A stretch of DNA of 64,000 nucleotides from NCBI GenBank assembly GCA_047967505.1, contig CM106540.1. One strand, given 5' to 3'. Made by a program: the position numbers and the translations under genes. The notes under the pieces were generated by a model. It saw only the letters and a program-made list of their open reading frames with translations, had not been told where the DNA came from and searched no databases. Below are positions 1-11,417 of the stretch, one piece after another. Origin of the DNA: Dipteris shenzhenensis. Its lineage: Eukaryota > Polypodiophyta > Polypodiopsida > Gleicheniales. Positions within the stretch are counted from its first letter, which is position 1. Each line of letters starts with the position of its first letter.

Positions 1-913
1 CTTTGTTGAGAACTTGTACCAACCAAAAACTTTCTCCATTAAACAATGTACTCAAAGTGTCAAAAAGGTTAATCCCAACATATGATGCATTATATTTAAG
101 GGAGATTTAAGGGTCATCAAATGGTTCAGGCTTTGAAATCTACTCTTGAAATCCCTTAACAATGCTAATAAGCTAGTTTTAAAAAATGCCAAGCAATAAA
201 AGAAAAAAGATATGCTCTAGCATTACAAAGGGCACTCAAAGGTTGTGTTTTCATCAAATAGTAGAGTGCGTATCCTAATCTTGCCATGGGACATCGTTAA
301 GGAAGGACAAAAAGTCCTTGATGAAATTAAGCAATTTGAGAGGAAGTTATGTAGAAACTTGCAAGAAGTATTTGATAGCACTAAGAAGACATTGTCTTTG
401 CAGTCAGTATCTCTATCTCCTAATAGCTATCTACTCAATAAGACTCTAAAAGGGAAGTAGCAAGCTAAGGGTGTCCACTTTTTGTTCACTCCCCAATCCT
501 TAGGAGGTGGAAAAACAAGCTTTTTAGCACACAAAAATGCAAATCTCACGTACTTCCCTATGGATCTAGTCTTTGAAGTCTTCAGACACAACATCATACA
601 TGCTATTGTGCACACAATGGTATAGTCTGATCGAAAATTCAATGCACACATAAAAAATTTCTTTGTGTCACACGGCATGGTGGTTCCAGGGCGGTCACAC
701 CTTTGTCACGAACAGAGAGTGTCATATTAAATTCTAAATTTCTCACTCATTTTAGATTAAATGTTATTAAAACTTTGTAGGTGGTCTGTCAATATTTTTA
801 GTTCTCCACATGATGAATAAGAGGAAAAAATTTTGGCTAAATTTGAGTAAGGGAAACATACAATATGGCCTCCAAGAGTGAAATCTCCCTTTTGTGGGGG
901 AAAAAGGGCCACC
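1..913. other. Gene-free stretch at left edge
   Basis: I see no recognisable gene here. The longest frame (245-460, +, 71 codons) has no motif I recognise, no splice-linked partner and no similarity to the elements further right. The base composition is moderately AT-rich and there is no obvious tandem structure. It may be decayed repeat. Confidence 0.5.
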
Positions 914-955
914 CAAGCCTAATACCAAGACAAGGTAGGCTTGGTATTAGGCTTG
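914..955. repeat. Perfect 16-bp inverted repeat (hairpin)
   Basis: Seen directly: CAAGCCTAATACCAAG (914-929) and its exact reverse complement (940-955) with a 10-base loop. It lies at the boundary between plain sequence and the CCACATC-rich tract. It could be the end of a small foldback element or a chance hairpin in repeat DNA. No neighbouring gene suggests a terminator role. Confidence 0.6.
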
Positions 956-1009
956 GTGAGGTAGGCTAGGAGCATCACCGACCCTAGTGGCAAGCCATTG
1001 GAGTGTGCA

Positions 1010-1470
1010 TCCTGCCCATGTGGAAGGCTGAGTCATCTATTTTTGCCTTGCAACCATGCCACGTTGTTAGACCGCATGGTGCCATGTCATCAACGAGATG
1101 TGACATCACTCCTTGCCATGCCACCTTAGATTGCCGCATGTGTTGCCACATCAGCCACATGTGCCACCTCATCATTCCACATCATAGGGACTCTTGGAGC
1201 CATGTCATCACACCTTGCCACCTTGGCATACCTCGTCAACATTGTCACATCACCAATCCCTCCACCTCAATTTGCCATGTCAATCTACCACCGCATGAAT
1301 GCCAACTCATCATGCCACATCACATTTCCATGTCATGGAAGAGACTCATATATTCCACACCATATTGCCACATCATCACCATGCATGGTGCCACATCAGC
1401 CACATGTATACACATCATGATGATGGTGAGCCACATCATCAACATGCATGGTAAGCTATACATGCATGTG
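1010..1470. repeat. CCACATCA/CCATG-rich low-complexity tract
   Basis: The segment is built from short interspersed words such as CCACATCA, GCCATGTCA and CACCTTGCCA, without a fixed period. Similar wording recurs in the leader of Copia-3 (about 22140-22480). Open frames through it (for example 1003-1491) are Cys/His/Met-rich by composition and are not regarded as genes. Confidence 0.55.
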
Positions 1471-1489
1471 ATTTCAGTGCGTGAGGCAT

Positions 1490-1735
1490 AGAATACCTCG
1501 ATCGAGGTTTATGACCACGATGTGCATGAGGTAAGAATACCTCGATCGAGGTTTATGATTGCGATGTGCGTGAGGCATAGAATACCTCGATCGAGGTTTA
1601 TGACCGAGGCATAGAATACCTCGATCGAGGTATATGACCAGATGCATAGAACACCTCAATCGAGGTATATGACCACGGTGTGCATAGAATTCCTCGATCG
1701 AGGTTTATGAACACGATCGAGGTATTTGGAGTAAC
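1490..1735. repeat. Left palindrome array (TACCTCGATCGAGGTA type)
   Basis: Seven copies of a 14-16 bp palindrome, best form TACCTCGATCGAGGTA, are spaced about 26-45 bp apart. They lie near 1495, 1538, 1581, 1615, 1650, 1690 and 1716, most followed by TTATGACC or TATATGACC. The same palindrome forms the larger array at 19905-20597. It lies 120 bp upstream of a TATA box and 200 bp upstream of the transposase-like gene at 1948. Inference: subterminal protein-binding sites of the element that carries that gene. Alternatives are a hairpin minisatellite or a promoter array. Confidence 0.75.
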
Positions 1736-1852
1736 CACAAAAATTAGTTTCAAAACAAAATCCAACGTAATTTAGTAGCCAATTATTTTCAATCTTAGCA
1801 CCTTCTCCACCAATAATAATGAAGAGCAATCTAGTGGATGAGTTGAGGCTCT

Positions 1853-1861
1853 CTATAAGAC
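1853..1861 (+). promoter_or_regulatory. TATA-box candidate for transposase-like gene
   Basis: TCTATAAGA lies about 90 bp upstream of the ATG at 1948 and 120 bp downstream of the palindrome array. The spacing mirrors that of the RING-H2 gene at the other end, where a TATATAAA motif lies about 95 bp from its ATG. Confidence 0.4.
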
Positions 1862-1947
1862 ACCATGTTTTGGTTCGTTTCACCCATTCTTAGCCATTCT
1901 TGCCTCCCCATCACTTTGTCACACCTTCCATCCTACTTTCATTGAGA

Positions 1948-2263
1948 ATGGGTTCTCAAAGCTGTAGAGCTAGTAGACGTGAAAGATGTAGGAACCCCCC
2001 CCAAATCTCAGTGACGAGGAGCGCAAGCAGAAGGCTCATGAGCACAAGAGAGCCTCTAGAGCTAGAGCTCGTGCTGCCACCACTGATCCAAATCCACCTC
2101 TACATCCCACCTCCACCTCCACCCCCACCCCCACCTCCATTGTCCCCCCCTCCACATCCTCATCTGCTCCCCTACCTCCAACCTCCGCCCTTCCCCTAGC
2201 CACCTACATTTTTCCCTCCACCTCTACCTCTTCCCCCTCCACCCTCCCCCGTCCCCCTCCCCT
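1948..2263 (+). pseudogene. Transposase-like gene, segment 1 (N-terminus)
   Basis: The chosen start is the ATG at 1948, first after the TATA box. The opening is basic (MGSQSC...). A frame change at a run of eight C (about 1994-2001) leads into a charged LSDEERKQKAHEHKRA-type motif. A long Pro/Ser/Thr-rich, C-rich stretch follows up to the Copia-1 insertion at 2264. The gene resumes at 8167. The Pro/Ser tract is probably an unstructured linker. The 1-nt C-run shift may be an old frameshift or sequencing uncertainty in the homopolymer. It reads as part of a gene only together with segments 2 and 3. Confidence 0.45.
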
Positions 2264-2434
2264 TGAGAGTGCTCTCAATGGAAGCAAGAACGGAAGAGGG
2301 AGAGAGAGAAATAGAGAGCCACACAAGTTTTGGTGGGTGCAGAACCACCCTAATCTTCTTTTTCATTCATTTATATATGTATTTGAGTATTGTACATAAC
2401 CGGGGTAAAGGCACAGTGACCTTTAACCCCCACA
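2264..2434 (-). repeat. Copia-1 3' LTR
   Basis: The 171-bp repeat matches 7996-8166. On the minus strand it begins TGTGGGGGTTAAAGG and ends CTCTCA, the TG...CA ends expected of an LTR. An internal mini-palindrome, TTGAGAGTGCTCTCAA, marks the right end. Confidence 0.92.
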
Positions 2435-2487
2435 ACCTCCCACTTAAAGGACAATGTGCCTTTAAGGGAGAACACCCAGTGAGCATA

Positions 2488-4428
2488 CTATCCAATGCCC
2501 ATCAATACACGACAATACTCAAACCGCTGACTAGGTAGACTCTTCGTTAGCATATCTGCAAAGTTATCATTTGTATGAACCTTGACAAGCTCTATGCGCT
2601 TGTCCTCAAGTACCTCCCTGATGAAATGGTACCTGACCTCAATGTGTTTGGTCTTTGCATGAAAGATCGAATTCTGTGCTAGCTGAATAGCACTCATGGA
2701 ATCACTATGCAATGTCGGTACACCTGTATGAATCCCCAAATCTCCCACTAGCCGATCAAGCCATATAGCCTCCTTGCAACCCTCTGGGGCTCCAACATAC
2801 TCAGCCTCTGTGGAAGACAAAGCAATGCACTTCTGTGTGCGAGACATCCACGACACTGCACCACCTGCAAAGGTGAACACATAACCAGAAGTGGATCTCC
2901 TACTATCCACATGCCCTGCATAGTCTAAATCTATGTACCCAAGTACACGCATGTCTCCTCTACCAAAGCAGATGCACTTCTCCTTGGTACCCTTCATGTA
3001 CCTCATGATGCACTTAACTGCCTCCCAATGCCTCTTTCCTGGATTAGCCATATACCGGCTAATAACTCCCACTGTAAATGCAATGTCTGGTCTAGTAGCT
3101 ATCATAGCATACATAAGACTTCCAACTGCTGATGCATAAGGAACCTTGGCCATCATGGCCCTTTCCTCATCTGATTTGAGACTATCTGTATGACTCAGTT
3201 TCACATATGGAGGCAATGGAGTACTCACTACCTTCCCCTACTCCATAGTGAAACGCTGCAATACTTTTGTAACATACTCTTTTTGTGAAAGCCAAAGGAG
3301 TTTCCTACTCCGATCACGCGTGATGCGCATACCAAGAATATGACCTACAAGTCCCAAATCCTTCATATCAAAGGCCTCATGCAACTTGGCCTTTAATTCA
3401 TCTAGCTCATAAGTATTCTTGCTAGCCAATAGCATATCATCTACATAAGTGCCAAGATTATCAGGCTATTATCCTTAGCCCTTTTAGTGTAGAGGCAGTG
3501 ATCAATTTCACTCCTTCTAAAACCCTGGGACCGAATGAAAGCATCAAACTTCTGATACCATTCTCTAGGCACTTGCTTAAGACCATAGAGACTCTTCTTC
3601 AGCTTGCAAACTAAATGCTCTTTGCCCTTTTCTTCAAAGCCTTCCGGCTGCACCATGTAAATTTCCTCATGCAAATACCCATGCAAGAAAGCTGTCTTGA
3701 CATCCATCTGCATAAGCTCCATATCCTCTGATGCCACTAGTCCAAGCATGCATTTAAGTGTGGTCATCTTCACAACCGGAGAGAATATCTCATCAAAGTC
3801 CACACCCTTCTCTTGCTTGAACCCTTTAGCGACCAAACGGGCCTTGTACCTAGGCACATCATCACCTGTGACCTTCATTTTGTAGACCCATTTACATGGC
3901 AATGCTTTCTTTCCATGTGGCAATGAAACCAAGTCCCAAGTCTTATTCTTCATAAGTGAACTCATCTTTGATTGCATAGCATACTCCCACTTGCATTGAT
4001 CCTCGCACATCATAGCCTCTCTGTAGCAAGAAGGCTCCTCGCAATCAGTAAGCATCACATAGTCTATCCCTGGAACAAAACCTATCAGGCGGTCTAGACA
4101 CTCTAGATGATCTTCTCAAGGGCATTTCAGCTTGCTGTCCCACCTGCATATCAGCCACATTTGGCTCATCATTTCCACCAATAGATGATCCATCATCTAC
4201 CCTTGATTGTATACCTGTGGGAGTACTTGGTGGTACCATTTCTTGCACATTTGGTGGATGGACAGCTTGCTGTCTATCAACATATGAAGGTGGATTCATA
4301 TCTTGAAAAGTGATTCTCCTCATTTCCACATCCCTCATGGGTGCCTTATGCATCTTCTTCTCATTGAAGACTACATCATGGCTGCGTATGATCTTCTTTG
4401 CTTTTGGATCCCAGAGATGATAGCCCAT
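2488..4428 (-). pseudogene. Copia-1 reverse transcriptase / RNase H region
   Basis: Minus-strand segments read in order: 4428-4045 (end of integrase domain, linker), 4058-3441 (RT), 3435-3238 (RT, after a shift around the YVDD box) and 3228-2488 (RT thumb and RNase H). RT marks seen: CKWVYK, RYKARLVAKGF, the MDVKTAFLHG catalytic-Asp motif, LYGLKQ, and YVDD encoded near 3448. RNase H shows RRSTSGYVF, ALSSTEAEY and KTKHIEVRYHFIRE. Function: copies element RNA into DNA in cytoplasmic particles. Frame breaks lie near 4050 and 3440, and an in-frame TAG lies near 3236. The downstream LTR begins 54 bp beyond the last codon. Confidence 0.9.
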
Positions 4429-4478
4429 CTCTCCACTTTCACCATAACCCAGAAAGATGCATTTCCTAGACTTAGGAT

Positions 4479-5222
4479 CTAGCTTCTGTTGAAGCTCTTT
4501 TGGACATGTGCATATGCCTCACACCCAAATATACGCAAATGAGAGTAAGAGGGCTTCTTGCCACTCCATGCCTCTTCAGGAATACCACCATCCAAACTCT
4601 TACTATGTGATTTATTGATCACATGCACTGCAGTCTTCATTGCCTCAGCCCAAAAACCACCAGAAAGACTTGCATTGGAAAGCATGCATTGCAACCTTTC
4701 TTGAATGGTACGGTTCATCTTTTCTGCAACTGGATTTTGCTCTGGAGTACGAGGGGATGTGAGCTCCCTCTTAATCCCACGTGTATCACAGAAATGGTGA
4801 AAGTCATGAGAGAGATACTCTCCACCATTGTCAATCCATAGGCATTTAAGCGTTCTACCTGACTGATTCTCAACCAAGGCCAGCCATTTCTGAAATACCT
4901 GGAACACATCACTCTTCCAAGCTATAGCATAAGCCCAACCTTTCCTAGTTGCATCATCAATGAATGTCACATAGCATTCAGCCCCGCCTAATGACCGTGT
5001 AGGCATGGGACCACATACGTCTGAATGCACCAAATCAAGCTTTTCAAACTCTTTCTTTCCCCTTCTTTTATGGGCTGATTTAGTCTGCTTCCCATAGAGA
5101 TTCCCATAGAGACAGTGCTCACAAAATTCAAAATCAGAGAAACTCAAATGCGGTACATAACCCAAACAGCATAAGAGTTTCATTCCATTCTGGCTCATGT
5201 GCCCCAACCCGCAATGCCACAA
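4479..5222 (-). pseudogene. Copia-1 integrase region
   Basis: It starts at the GAG-pre-integrase zinc motif (WHCGLGHMS ... FCEHC). The rve core follows, with DDE residues visible in HSDVCGP, DNGGEYL and PVAEKMNR. Integrase would insert the cDNA copy. It is separated from the protease upstream by one TAG codon near 5223-5234. A 1-nt shift ends it at 4479, before the conserved KCIF.GY segment, which continues in another frame. The upstream half is otherwise well preserved. Confidence 0.9.
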
Positions 5223-5234
5223 AGAAGTGCTTGG

Positions 5235-5606
5235 CTACTTGGTTATTGCAACAACATGATCAAATACCCCTGATACATGTAAGGGATACAAAGTCCCACA
5301 CTTGGCACCCCTGGCCAAAAGTATAGAGCCCTTCTGAATTTTCCAACTCTGAATGCCAAAAGTGGTGTGAAAACCAGCATCATCTAGCTGACCCACTGAA
5401 ATAAGACTCTTGGTCAACTTAGGCACATGTCTCACATGTTTCAAAATAAATGCATACCCATTTGCAAAAGAAAACTTTATGTCACCTACTCCCACTATGT
5501 GACATGCATAGTCATTTCCAAGATGCACACAACCTGTCTTTCCACTGTCATAAGTGGAGAACCATTCCCTATGGGGAGTAACATGGAATGAAGCACCAGA
5601 ATCCAA
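5235..5606 (-). pseudogene. Copia-1 aspartic protease region
   Basis: The retropepsin active site DSGASFHV is at the very start of this frame, followed by the usual LKHVRHVPKLTKSLISVGQL segment typical of Copia proteases. It overlaps the end of gag in a different frame (5495-5606). The overlap reflects a frameshift just upstream of the active site, because Copia gag and pol normally form one frame. It cleaves the polyprotein in intact elements. Confidence 0.88.
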
Positions 5607-6562
5607 AATCCAATCTGGGAATATGCATCATTTGAAGTGGTAAGCAACTCTGCAGATAAACTAGACATGAAGAGAACGTCATTGTCACTATCATGTGTGA
5701 CTGCATTGATCTCCTCGATCTTCACTTTTCCTTTGTCCTCCCTTGGACCCTCTTCCTTTTGATTTGCACCCCAATTTGCATTCTTTTTCTTATCCTTTTG
5801 CTCTCTTTTCAGCTTGTAGCAATCCTTTTTCATATGACCCTTCTTGCCACAGTGGTAACACTCAATGTTCCGTGCCTTGAATTTGCTACGAGACTTTCCT
5901 CTTTCTTGGGACTTCCCCCTGAACTGTGATCTGCCCCTTTGCACATTTAAGGCTGCATCCTGCTTGTTGCCATCCATAGACTTCCGTCTTATCTCCTCGG
6001 CCAACAAGCTACCCACAACATCATCAAATTTCAGTACTCCACCAGGTGCAGAGTTACTGACAGCTGTACGGAAGGTATCCCATGAGGATGGCAATGAACA
6101 TAAGAGAAATATTGCCTTAGTCTCCGCATCAAAATTCATCTTCTGAGCCTGAAGCTGGCTGAAAATAATATTGAATTCATTCAAGTGAGAAGCAATGGAG
6201 ACCCCTTCCTTCATCTGCAACTCAAACAACCTCTTCATGAGGTAAACTTTATTAGAGGCAGTTTCCTTTTCATAAGTGGCACACACTTTCTTCCACAAAT
6301 CTTCCGTAGTCTGCTCATTTACTACTGTGAAATAAACTGACTTTGCAAGATGAAGTCTAATAGTAGATTTTGCTAATGCATCCAACTCATTCCAATCATC
6401 CTCAGACATATTTGCAGGCTTAGCTTCAATCCCTGCCAAGGGTTTAATCTGCTTCTTTTGAATAAGCACATCCCTTATTTGTTCTTTCCACAAAGAAAAG
6501 TTTGTCCCATCAAACTTTTTAATGCTAAAAAACTCCTTTTTAGACATGGAAGAGGATGCCAT
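5495..6562 (-). CDS. Copia-1 gag
   Basis: The 355-codon frame starts at the ATG at 6562. It has the plant Copia gag fold (FDGTNFSLWKEQIRDVL, DLWKKVCATYEKE, LNEFNIIFSQL) and a C-terminal CCHC zinc knuckle CYHCGKKGHMKKDC flanked by basic residues. Gag packages element RNA in virus-like particles. The last 35 or so residues are out of frame with protease and are an artefact of the frameshift near 5600. The gag body itself has no internal stop, making it the best preserved part of this copy. Confidence 0.88.
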   Translation of the reverse strand: MASSSMSKKEFFSIKKFDGTNFSLWKEQIRDVLIQKKQIKPLAGIEAKPANMSEDDWNELDALAKSTIRLHLAKSVYFTVVNEQTTEDLWKKVCATYEKETASNKVYLMKRLFELQMKEGVSIASHLNEFNIIFSQLQAQKMNFDAETKAIFLLCSLPSSWDTFRTAVSNSAPGGVLKFDDVVGSLLAEEIRRKSMDGNKQDAALNVQRGRSQFRGKSQERGKSRSKFKARNIECYHCGKKGHMKKDCYKLKREQKDKKKNANWGANQKEEGPREDKGKVKIEEINAVTHDSDNDVLFMSSLSAELLTTSNDAYSQIGFWILVLHSMLLPIGNGSPLMTVERQVVCILEMTMHVT

Positions 6563-7995
6563 GATGCAAATGAAGCAAAAATCCCAAATGCTAGTGCCTA
6601 CAAGAGAGAATCACACCAAATACCAGGTGCACCCAAATGTGTATGCCACAATAGAGTGAAATATCACCAAAACTCATGTCTCAAAGCATCTGACTCATGT
6701 GCATATACTATGCATCCATATGAGCAAATCTAGCCCAAAAGAAAATGCCAACTGCAATGGCAATCCAAAATGCCAATAAGTGCCAAATGACTCAAGCATA
6801 AACACCGTCCACTGGCATATGCATTAATAATATCTCATCCAAGAGAGCATAGCACTATCAGTGCATCACCTGCAATGTGTCAAAGCTGTCCCTCAGCATA
6901 AAATAGCATCCATGTGCAAAGCGTCCATAAAAAATAGCATCCCACAAGGCAATTTGGGCCTATCGGTGCATTCGATAAGGACCGCAATGCATCCAAATGG
7001 CCTATAAATCATCCACTACAACCCAATGCACACCACAAATGAGCACACACTGCAACCAGAGTGATCTGCATAAGGTATGCTCAAGAAATCATGGTCCCAC
7101 GGTAATGACCGCTACTGAAAATAGAACCTGAGATACCTCAAAACATGGGCACCATTGCATAATCGGACTCAGCAAGAAAATCAGCAAAAATCTCTCTTCT
7201 ATCAGAACTCCAAAATCCCAACCGATGAGTAAGAAATGGGAGTCAACACTTATCCACTGCCATGTGGCATAAATCTAAGGTTTCAAAACCTTAAAATGAA
7301 AAATGCATAACAGAGAGACAAAATCAAATACACAGAGATCTATAACTCTGAAAATCCTCCACCGAATCGCGCAAGAACTGATATGTAGGGGTTTTTGGGC
7401 GTCCGGAATGGAATGGGACAGACGGTTTTGGAAACTGTGGTCTCAATCATTGGGTCCAACACACGGACTGAAAAACGTTTTTGGAAACAGAGCTGTTTGT
7501 AAACTCCACCGGAGTGCAAATGATGAGCAACATAGAAGTTTTAGGACCTCCTGAGTCCACCGGAACTTACAGATCTGCAAATGGTTGCTCCAAACTGGAG
7601 TTCCAACACTCGGGCAAAAAAACGCAGAAACTGACATAGTGAGTCAGAAATCCAATGAAATGATCCCAGATTCAAGAATGAAGGTGTTTCCAAGCTCCTG
7701 AAGTGAAGTGGACACCAAAAGCAAGCAATAGTTGCCTCTACAAGTCAATACGGAGTCTCTGTCATCGAACGGAACAGGGAAAAGCTTAAAAAACGAATTT
7801 TTCTTTGAAAACACTTAACAGGCTCTCAAAACCACTTCACAAAACCAAAGTGACTTTTCCAAAGGTTCCTCCAAGGTCTCTACACACTCGGATGCAAGTA
7901 AAGTCACCCACAAAGCTTCTCCTTCCTCCCATAGAGCTTCTGAGCTTCAAGCATTCACGCACGCTCAGCTAGATCACCCGAGCTCTGATACCAGT
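6563..7995 (-). other. Copia-1 5' leader, non-coding
   Basis: About 1.4 kb lies between the 5' LTR and gag on the minus strand. No frame of note has a protein signature. A long untranslated leader is common in plant Copia elements and probably holds packaging signals. I see no internal LTR or captured gene. Confidence 0.6.
7982..7993 (-). promoter_or_regulatory. Copia-1 primer-binding site
   Basis: On the minus strand TGGTATCAGAGC starts two bases after the 5' LTR end. It is complementary to the 3' end of plant initiator-methionine tRNA, the usual primer for Copia first-strand synthesis. Confidence 0.9.
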
Positions 7996-8166
7996 TGAGA
8001 GTGCTCTCAACGGAAGCAAGAACGGAAGAGGGAGAGAGAGAAACAGAGAGCCACACAAGTTTTAGTGGGTGCAGAACCACCCTAATCTTCTTTTTCATTC
8101 ATTTATATATGTATTTGAGTATTGTACATAACTGAGGTAAAGGCACAGTGACCTTTAACCCCCACA
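7996..8166 (-). repeat. Copia-1 5' LTR
   Basis: Partner of 2264-2434 and equal in length (171 bp). It carries the element promoter in intact copies. TATA-like ATATATAA occurs inside on the minus strand. Confidence 0.92.
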
Positions 8167-8563
8167 CCCCCTCCCCCCCTTCCCCTTGGCGCCTCCCTTC
8201 CCCCCTCCACCCTACCATCTCCCATTGATCCCCTTGCCCCACCTTGCAATAGCAGTGTTACTTTAGGACGTGACTTGCCGAAGTCCACTATCTGTCGTCG
8301 TACTAGCAAGATCGTGCAGTCTTTTTTTAGTGACCTCATGCCAGCTTCGCAGTCTACTCTTCTCAGGTCCCTGATTGATCACCGTGACTTGGTAGAGTGT
8401 AGGAGGCTTGCTGGTCTTGGTGCATGTAGAGATAGGGTTGTATGTAGCGAGGTCCTTAGCAGTGTTCGATATTCCTATGCTTCTATTAAGCATAGGAACT
8501 CAGTGATGCCTTGGCAGCACGTCGTGCTATTGTGGCTGCCATTAGTAGACCTCATATGATAGG
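8167..8563 (+). pseudogene. Transposase-like gene, segment 2
   Basis: The C-rich linker resumes right after Copia-1 and passes into ordinary coding sequence (8275 onward: PKSTICRRTSKIVQSFF..., LVECRRLAGLGACRDR). A 1-nt shift near 8500 leads to an Ala-rich helix ending SRPHMI at the Copia-2 target site. Removing Copia-2 with one copy of its ATAGG duplication joins ATG-ATA to GGC-CAT-GTG in one frame, so segments 2 and 3 were one gene. The function of this region is unknown. Confidence 0.55.
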
Positions 8564-8927
8564 TGTGAAGATTGTGGGAGAGAGGGAAGGAGTCTCACTT
8601 GTAGCTTTCTCACATGCACAATGGGGGAATACACACAAAGGTGGAGGCTGAAAACAGTTTTCCTCTTCTTAGTTGTGAAAGCCAAAAGAACTCTAGTACA
8701 AAGAAATAGAAGAACCCTATATGTGGGTCTCAAACCAAACTCAACTAACTAAGGTGGCATACTAACTGAGCCACGAACTAGTGTAGATAAGGATAGCTGT
8801 CATCCAGCTATTATTCATGGGCGGTGTACCAACCACATCTCCAGCTAACAAGTCGGTGAACAAGTCGGTGACATAAATGCACAACAGTCACCCTGGCATA
8901 TCGCGAGTGGAGCTCGATATCTCAACA
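8564..8927 (-). repeat. Copia-2 3' LTR
   Basis: Bounded on the plus strand by TGTGAAGATTG and ATATCTCAACA. It matches 13802-14155 with roughly seven substitutions and one indel. Confidence 0.93.
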
Positions 8928-11417
8928 CTCCCCCTCGAGCTCAATCCCAATTCCTGCACACCAAGCAGGTCTCTGAACTTGCGCAGCTTCTCTGCGCCCA
9001 ATGCTTTTGTGAAGATGTCAACTACTTGATCGTCTGTGCTGACATAAACTAGATCAATAAGACCTAGTAACACTTTCTCCCGCACATAGTGATAATGCAC
9101 CTCAATGTGCTTTGTTCTAGCATGAAAGACTGGGTCTTGCCAAGTGTATACTGCTCATGTTGTCACAATAAATGACAACTGGCCCATCTGTAGACTGATG
9201 CATATCATAGAGTAACTTATGCAACCAAGCTACCTCACATGCAGCCATTGCTGCACCCCTATACTCAGCCTCTGTGCTCGACAAGAAGGCAACTGTAGGC
9301 TGTTTCTTGCTTCTCCAAGTGACTGCAGCACTCCCAAAAGAGAACACATATCCACTGGTAGATCGTCTATCAGAAATACTACCAGCCCAATCAGCATCAG
9401 TGTATCCATGCAACTGTATCTGAACCCCTGCCTCATAAAATAGTCCATACTGCAATGTGGACTTCACATACCTGAGTATGCGTCTAGCCACATCCAAATG
9501 CGGTTTCCTTGGAGCCTGTATAAACTGACTTACCAACCCAACAGCATAGCTCAAATCTGGCCTGGTAATAGTCATGTAAATCAAACTTCCTACTATGCGT
9601 CTGTACATAGTAGGGTCTTCCAGAAGCTCACCTGCATCTGCGCTCAGCTTCACATTCTGCTCCAAAGGAACTGAAATAGGCTTACAGCCTGTCATCCCAT
9701 ATTTGGACAGCATGTCCAGTCCATACTGCCTCTGCAAGAGCTGTATCCCACTTGGTGATCTAATCACCTCAATGCCCAAGAAATAACGCAGCTCTCCCAA
9801 ATCCTTCATCTCAAACTTCTGCCTCAATAGCATTTTCACATGAAGGATATCTTCATCACTATCACCTGTGATGATCAAATCATCAACATAAATGACCAGC
9901 AGCATAATCCCTTTCTCTGTTTTTCTCACATAGAGTGAGAAATCTGCCTTGGAAATCTGAAAGCCAATAGTGACAAGATATTGTCCTATCTTGTCAGACC
10001 ATGCTCTAGGTGCTTGCTTCAAGCCATACAAGGCTTTCTTCAACCTGCAAACAAACTCTGGATGAGTAGCATGAATATAACCTGCTGGCTGCTCCATAAA
10101 GACCTCTTCTTGCAAATCACCATGCAAGAAGGCATTCTTTACATCCATCTGATGTAAAGACCATCCCTTTGATGCAGCCATAGCAATGGCTGCTCTTACG
10201 GTTGCCATCCTTGCAACCGGGCTGAAAGTTTCTTCATAATCAATGCCATATGTCTGTGCATACCCCTTGACAACTAATCTTGCCTTGTATCTATTCACAG
10301 AACCATCTGCATTGTGCTTGATCTTATAAACCCACTTACAGCCAATTGCATTCTTGTCTTTAGGCAAAGGCACCAATTCCCATGTAGCATTTGCATCCAA
10401 GGCATCCATTTCTTCATCCATGGCTTTCTCCCATTTTTCATTTCCCATGGCTTGCTCAAAAGAAGTGGGTTCTGGTTCCTGTATCACTTTGACCATATAG
10501 GCATAGTGAATGGCTGTAAATCCATCATATTTCAGCCTATCCACAGGATACCTGACCCTGGCAGACCTGCGCAAAATAGGCTCACTTCCAGGTGCTCTCA
10601 AAACATCCCTGGTCTTCCTTACTCCAGGTGTAACAACAGAAGGAATACCCAACTCATCATCAATGCTCTGTTCTGAGCCACTGGATTCACCATCCACACA
10701 AGAGTGACTTGCATTCACATTAAACATGGGCTGATCTACCTTCTCTTTTCCTTTTCGTGATACCTGCGTACCACTCTCTGCATTGCTTTGAGGGGATTCT
10801 CCTGATCTCAATATGCCTGTCCATGGCGAAGTATGTGAACCACTGATAGAGGACACTCTAGGTCCACTGATATTTTGTGATTGCTGCTGTGCATTCTGTG
10901 CAGCATTACCATTTTGTGCATCTACATCAATCATCACATTTACTGGTTTATACCAGCTGCTCATCTCATCAAAAACAACATCTCTGCTCACTGTGAACTT
11001 ACGTGTAGAAGGGTTATAGCATCTATACCCTTTCTGCTGCAGAGAATAACCAATAAAGATGCACTTCTCAGCTTTTGGATCCAACTTGGACCTCAACTCA
11101 TCTGGCACATGGACATAGGCAATGCAACCAAAAATCTTCAAATGAGAAATATCTGGTTTCCTCCCAGTATACATCTCCTCTGGCATCATGCCATGTATTG
11201 CTGCAGTGGGAGTCCTGTTCATTATATAGATTGCTGTAGCAACTGCTTCAACCCAATAATAATCTGGTAGATCTTTTTCATTTAGCATAGCCCGAGATAC
11301 CTCTCCAATATGCCTGTTTTTTCTTTCTGCAATTCCATTTTGCTGTGGAGTATGACTGCATGAATATTGCTGCTTTATACCTTGCAAACTCATTTGAGAG
11401 GTACTCTCCCCCTCCAT
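8888..11417 (-). pseudogene. Copia-2 integrase C-terminus, RT and RNase H
   Basis: The 766-codon frame (11417-9117) holds the integrase Glu motif (PQQNGIAERKNR), the GYSLQQKGYRC domain, a Ser/Asn-rich linker, and RT with GCKWVYKIK, RYKARLVVKGYA, QMDVKNAFLHG, LYGLKQAPRAW and catalytic YVDDLIITG. RNase H follows (DADWAGSISDRRSTSGY, LSSTEAEYRGA, YCDNMSSIHLA). A frameshift near 9117-9125 moves the last RNase H piece (HYHYVREKVLLG ... DIFTKAL) to 9100-8888, which runs into the LTR. All RT and RNase H catalytic residues I can identify are present. Confidence 0.92.

Larger units (their letters stand above)
2264..8166 (-). mobile_element. Copia-1: LTR retrotransposon, decayed
   Basis: The element is 5903 bp with two 171-bp LTRs (2264-2434, 7996-8166) that differ at about five sites, all transitions. 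It codes on the minus strand in the order gag, protease, integrase, RT, RNase H, which defines Ty1/copia. A primer-binding site sits beside the 5' LTR and a G-rich polypurine tract (GTGGGAGGT on -) beside the 3' LTR. It interrupts the C-rich part of the transposase-like gene. Flanks are C-rich (CCCCT / CCCCC), so the 5-bp target duplication is only approximate. The pol region carries at least three frameshifts and an in-frame TAG, so it is not autonomous. Confidence 0.93.

Noticed and set aside
1003-1491. 162-codon Cys/His/Met-rich frame
   Set aside because: Low-complexity CCACATC/CATG sequence, with an antisense frame also open.
10314-10676. Plus-strand frames inside Copia-2
   Set aside because: Antisense shadows of the pol reading frame.
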